This document shows positions 5,142-5,817 of a stretch of 5,817 nucleotides of DNA, one piece after another. Origin of the DNA: Desulfobacterales bacterium (lineage in GTDB: Bacteria; Desulfobacterota; DSM-4660; Desulfatiglandales; Desulfatiglandaceae); the NCBI GenBank assembly GCA_022013615.1, contig JAKLQB010000426.1:1-5817 (forward strand), in the 5' to 3' direction. Numbering within the stretch: the first letter of the stretch is position 1; each line of letters opens with the position of its first letter. A model generated the notes under the pieces. It did not search any database. It saw only the letters and a program-made list of their open reading frames with translations, and was not told the origin of the DNA. Position numbers and translations under genes: made by a program.

Positions 5142-5384
5142 ATGAAAAAATTCGAATATGACATTTCAAAGCACCCTGCCAGTGAGTTCACCCACCTTGT
5201 TTATTTTTGTACCGATCAGGGCGAATGCAAATTCGACCAGATACCTGACGATCAAACCAGGGTTTTGAACGAGATCCTCAATGAAAGAGGTTCCCACGGA
5301 TGGGAACTCGTGGATTTTGCATTTGGCAATGATGGACTGGTTGCATTCTGGAAAAGAGAAATTATATTTTCAGAAAGTAAATAG
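5142..5384 (+). CDS. DUF4177-like small protein
   Basis: This 80-residue soluble protein starts at ATG 5142, four bases after GGAGG. The C-terminal half, LNEILNERGSHGWELVDF then GLVAFWKRE, matches the pattern of the DUF4177 family, in which a helix ending in G-x-x-GWELV is followed by strands ending in a K/R-rich motif. No catalytic residues or metal site are evident, although two cysteines (C23, C29) lie in the middle. Function is unknown. It follows the strong hairpin and precedes cooS by 35 bases, so it may share a transcript with cooS and have a role linked to it. That link is inference. Confidence 0.7.
   Translation: MKKFEYDISKHPASEFTHLVYFCTDQGECKFDQIPDDQTRVLNEILNERGSHGWELVDFAFGNDGLVAFWKREIIFSESK
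5341..5368 (+). promoter_or_regulatory. Possible cooS promoter inside the DUF4177 gene
   Basis: TATATT (5363-5368) is a 5/6 match to a -10 element, with a poor -35 candidate TTGCAT (5341-5346) 16 bases upstream. The palindrome at 5385-5399 would then fall just downstream of the transcription start, where a repressor could block RNA polymerase. The -35 match is only 3/6, so this is tentative. Confidence 0.22.
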
Positions 5385-5399
5385 GAATAGTTACTATTC
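5385..5399. promoter_or_regulatory. 7-1-7 palindrome upstream of cooS, Fur/PerR-like
   Basis: GAATAGT-T-ACTATTC is a perfect 15-bp palindrome with a single central base, directly after the stop of the DUF4177 gene and 20 bases before the cooS ATG. The stretch 5383-5398 matches 1379-1394 of the perR operator at 14 of 16 positions. That suggests the same regulator, or a related Fur-family protein, binds both. It does not resemble the CooA site of other CO-responsive systems as I recall it. Confidence 0.45.
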
Positions 5400-5419
5400 T
5401 CCATGAAGGAGGGAATTAA

Positions 5420-5817
5420 ATGGAAAAGGAAGACAGAAAAGTAGTTGAAATGAAGAGACTCAACATAAAAGAAACAACTATCTGTGATGCCACCGCACAA
5501 ATGCTCAAGAAAGCCGAAAAGGACGGTGTAGAAACCGCCTTTCATCGCGCAGCTTCAATGAAACCCTGCCCGATCGGTGCACAATCGGCCTGCTGCAAGC
5601 ATTGTGCTATGGGTCCCTGTCGATTGAACGCTAAAGATCCTTACGGAAAGGTTGGCGTATGCGGTGCTACCGTCGATACCATTATGGCTCGCAATTTTGC
5701 CCGCATGGTGGCCACCGGAGCTGCGGCCCATACCGACCACGGTATGAGTATGCTGGACGTATTCAGGGAAGTAGCCAATGGGAACATAAAAGACTACACC
5801 ATTAAAGACCCTATTAA
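5420..5817 (+). CDS. cooS: Carbon monoxide dehydrogenase catalytic subunit, 5' part
   Basis: The gene encodes the anaerobic Ni-Fe CO dehydrogenase, which interconverts CO and CO2. The window holds 132 codons of a protein that is normally over 600 residues and runs off the edge. The ATG at 5420 follows AAGGAGGG at six bases. The N-terminal cluster-binding region is complete: C50 and C58 have the spacing of the D-cluster cysteines that bridge the dimer, and C59, C62, C67 and C81 that of the B-cluster cysteines (in PCPIG, SACCKHCAMGPCRL and GVCGAT). The following IMARNFARMVATGAAAHTDHG is the conserved helix before the catalytic part. The C-cluster residues lie beyond the window. No accessory gene (cooC, cooF) is visible upstream, so monofunctional or acetyl-CoA-pathway roles cannot be told apart here. 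Confidence 0.95.
   Translation, partial: MEKEDRKVVEMKRLNIKETTICDATAQMLKKAEKDGVETAFHRAASMKPCPIGAQSACCKHCAMGPCRLNAKDPYGKVGVCGATVDTIMARNFARMVATGAAAHTDHGMSMLDVFREVANGNIKDYTIKDPI

Overview
This window looks like part of the genome of a strictly anaerobic bacterium, most likely a member of the Desulfobacterota (a sulfate reducer or a relative). The basis is the gene content: desulfoferrodoxin, two rubrerythrins, rubredoxins including one with CX4C spacing, a PerR-type regulator and a CooS-type carbon monoxide dehydrogenase. Base composition is moderate. All recognised genes lie on the + strand. No tRNA, rRNA, CRISPR array, transposase or integrase gene was seen.

Layout. Positions 1-238 hold no gene but can fold into nested hairpins. 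A rubrerythrin gene (239-736) is interrupted by an in-frame TAG at codon 105, and the rest of the reading frame is perfectly preserved. A 270-base intergenic stretch with an imperfect palindrome of CCAGT/GATGCTGG-type repeats follows. Next come a short, apparently truncated zinc-knuckle gene (1005-1175) and an overlapping CX4C rubredoxin (1136-1342). A sigma-70-like promoter whose -10 element is overlapped by a 25-bp Fur/PerR-type palindrome then introduces the main cluster: perR (1417-1884), full-length rubrerythrin (1881-2456), thiol peroxidase tpx (2506-3021), desulfoferrodoxin/superoxide reductase (3109-3483), ferritin ftnA-type (3489-4004), a 50-residue rubredoxin-like protein (4030-4182) and a free-standing flavodoxin (4290-4730). 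A weak hairpin follows. Then come a small zinc-ribbon protein (4840-5031), a strong 13-bp hairpin, a DUF4177-like protein (5142-5384), and the 5' end of a CO dehydrogenase catalytic subunit gene (cooS, from 5420), cut by the window edge.

How the parts fit. Superoxide reductase turns superoxide into peroxide. Rubrerythrin and Tpx remove peroxide. Ferritin stores the iron that would drive Fenton chemistry. The rubredoxins and flavodoxin are the likely electron carriers. PerR, encoded first behind its own operator-like palindrome, is the likely peroxide-sensing repressor of the set. The oxygen-sensitive CO dehydrogenase next door has a 7-1-7 palindrome just before its ribosome binding site that matches the perR operator at 14 of 16 positions, which hints at co-regulation.

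The items most worth a second look are the in-frame amber codon in the first rubrerythrin (fresh pseudogene, sequencing error or recoding), the shared palindrome before perR and cooS, the structured 5' region, and the two unusual small cysteine-rich proteins.
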